A stretch of DNA of 64,000 nt from Paraescarpia echinospica (Eukaryota; Annelida; Polychaeta; Sabellida; Siboglinidae), in the NCBI GenBank assembly GCA_020002185.1, contig CM034534.1:60598448-60662447 (forward strand), written 5' to 3'. Positions within the stretch are counted from its first letter, which is position 1, and each line of letters opens with the position of its first letter. The translations under genes and the position numbers were made by a program. This document shows, piece by piece, positions 63,528 to 64,000 of this stretch. The notes beneath the pieces are model-generated. The model was not told the DNA's origin. It was given only the letters and a program-made list of their open reading frames with translations, and made no database searches.

Positions 63528-63534
63528 GTCGATT
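63434..63534. repeat. Two adjacent AT-rich perfect palindromes
   Basis: Hairpin 1 has 16 bp arms, TTTAAATATAACTTCA (63434-63449) and its inverse (63468-63483). Hairpin 2 has arms AATCGACCA (63489-63497) and TGGTCGATT (63526-63534) around a TA run that is itself self-complementary. Confidence 0.9.
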
Positions 63535-63539
63535 CTCAC

Positions 63540-64000
63540 GAAACCTGGGCACAATTGTCTTATATCATTAAATGGCCCGCCATTGAAACACAGTTTACAG
63601 GATACGCACAGATAATTTGTCATATGATGTAAAATAAATATGGGCAAACAATATGTACAAATTGTTTGTGCTAGCGTGAATGACTAATTTTTGAGAATTA
63701 GTTTCGTCTAAATACTGTTTAACTGATACCACGCAAAACGCAATTTTCTGCGTGCATTAAACAGGGAAAGAAACATGCTTTATTCCAATGTCAGATATTA
63801 TATGCAAGCCTCTCATATACTCTGCATTATGTCCGTGATTCATTTATGTGTAATCCAGTCAAATTTTGCCGAGATCATCTATTTCACAAAAATATGAAAA
63901 TGATCAGAAAATACAGTAAGTGTTGTTATTCTAGTGGCGCCAGTTGTTGTAAAGTTTGCGGCAAAATAATATGAATAGCATACTGTTATCATTGACTGGT
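63540..64000. other. Right-edge sequence, nothing recognised
   Basis: No supported feature. Confidence 0.5.

Overview
This is eukaryotic, almost certainly invertebrate animal DNA. The support is split genes with GT/AG introns up to 20 kb, EGF-domain and THAP-domain exons, CR1-type LINEs, tRNA-derived SINEs, hAT-like and MITE-like elements, and a very high load of micro- and minisatellites. The repeat and gene mix suggests a marine lophotrochozoan such as a mollusc or annelid, but that is inference. No prokaryotic operons, CRISPR arrays or rRNA genes were seen.

Layout. 1-4.5 kb: a broken reverse-strand gene (C2H2 finger plus a charged coiled region), then stacked tandem repeats including an ~890 bp TG-rich block. 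4.9-10.4 kb: a forward first exon resembling invertebrate proteins with a P2X7-type C-terminal domain, facing a reverse-strand THAP gene that is damaged (gap in the THAP domain, one nonsense codon). 13.86-41.46 kb: the best gene of the window, five forward exons whose phases join perfectly into a predicted 590-residue type I membrane receptor. It has a signal peptide, a Nimrod/EMI-like CCPGW module, an EGF domain, a calcium-binding EGF domain, one membrane helix and a ~385-residue tail with 23 tyrosines, five of them in Y-x-N (Grb2-type SH2) motifs. Its 20 kb first intron holds LINE, hAT and MITE copies. Its second intron holds a ~3.6 kb element with 1.29 kb inverted arms. 41.5-64 kb: mostly repeats. 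These are a MITE with good terminal inverted repeats, a second and third CR1 copy, a 21-copy 58 bp satellite, three SINEs, and near the right end an exon resembling the S0 segment of Slo/BK potassium channels.

How it works together: the only apparently intact coding unit is the EGF/tyrosine-tail receptor, probably a cell-surface signalling or engulfment-type receptor. The THAP gene looks decayed, the P2X7-like exon is an orphan, and the Slo-like exon is probably part of a gene running off the right edge. The rest records repeated transposon insertion and tandem-repeat expansion. All calls come from reading translations, motifs and splice signals by eye; no database search was run.
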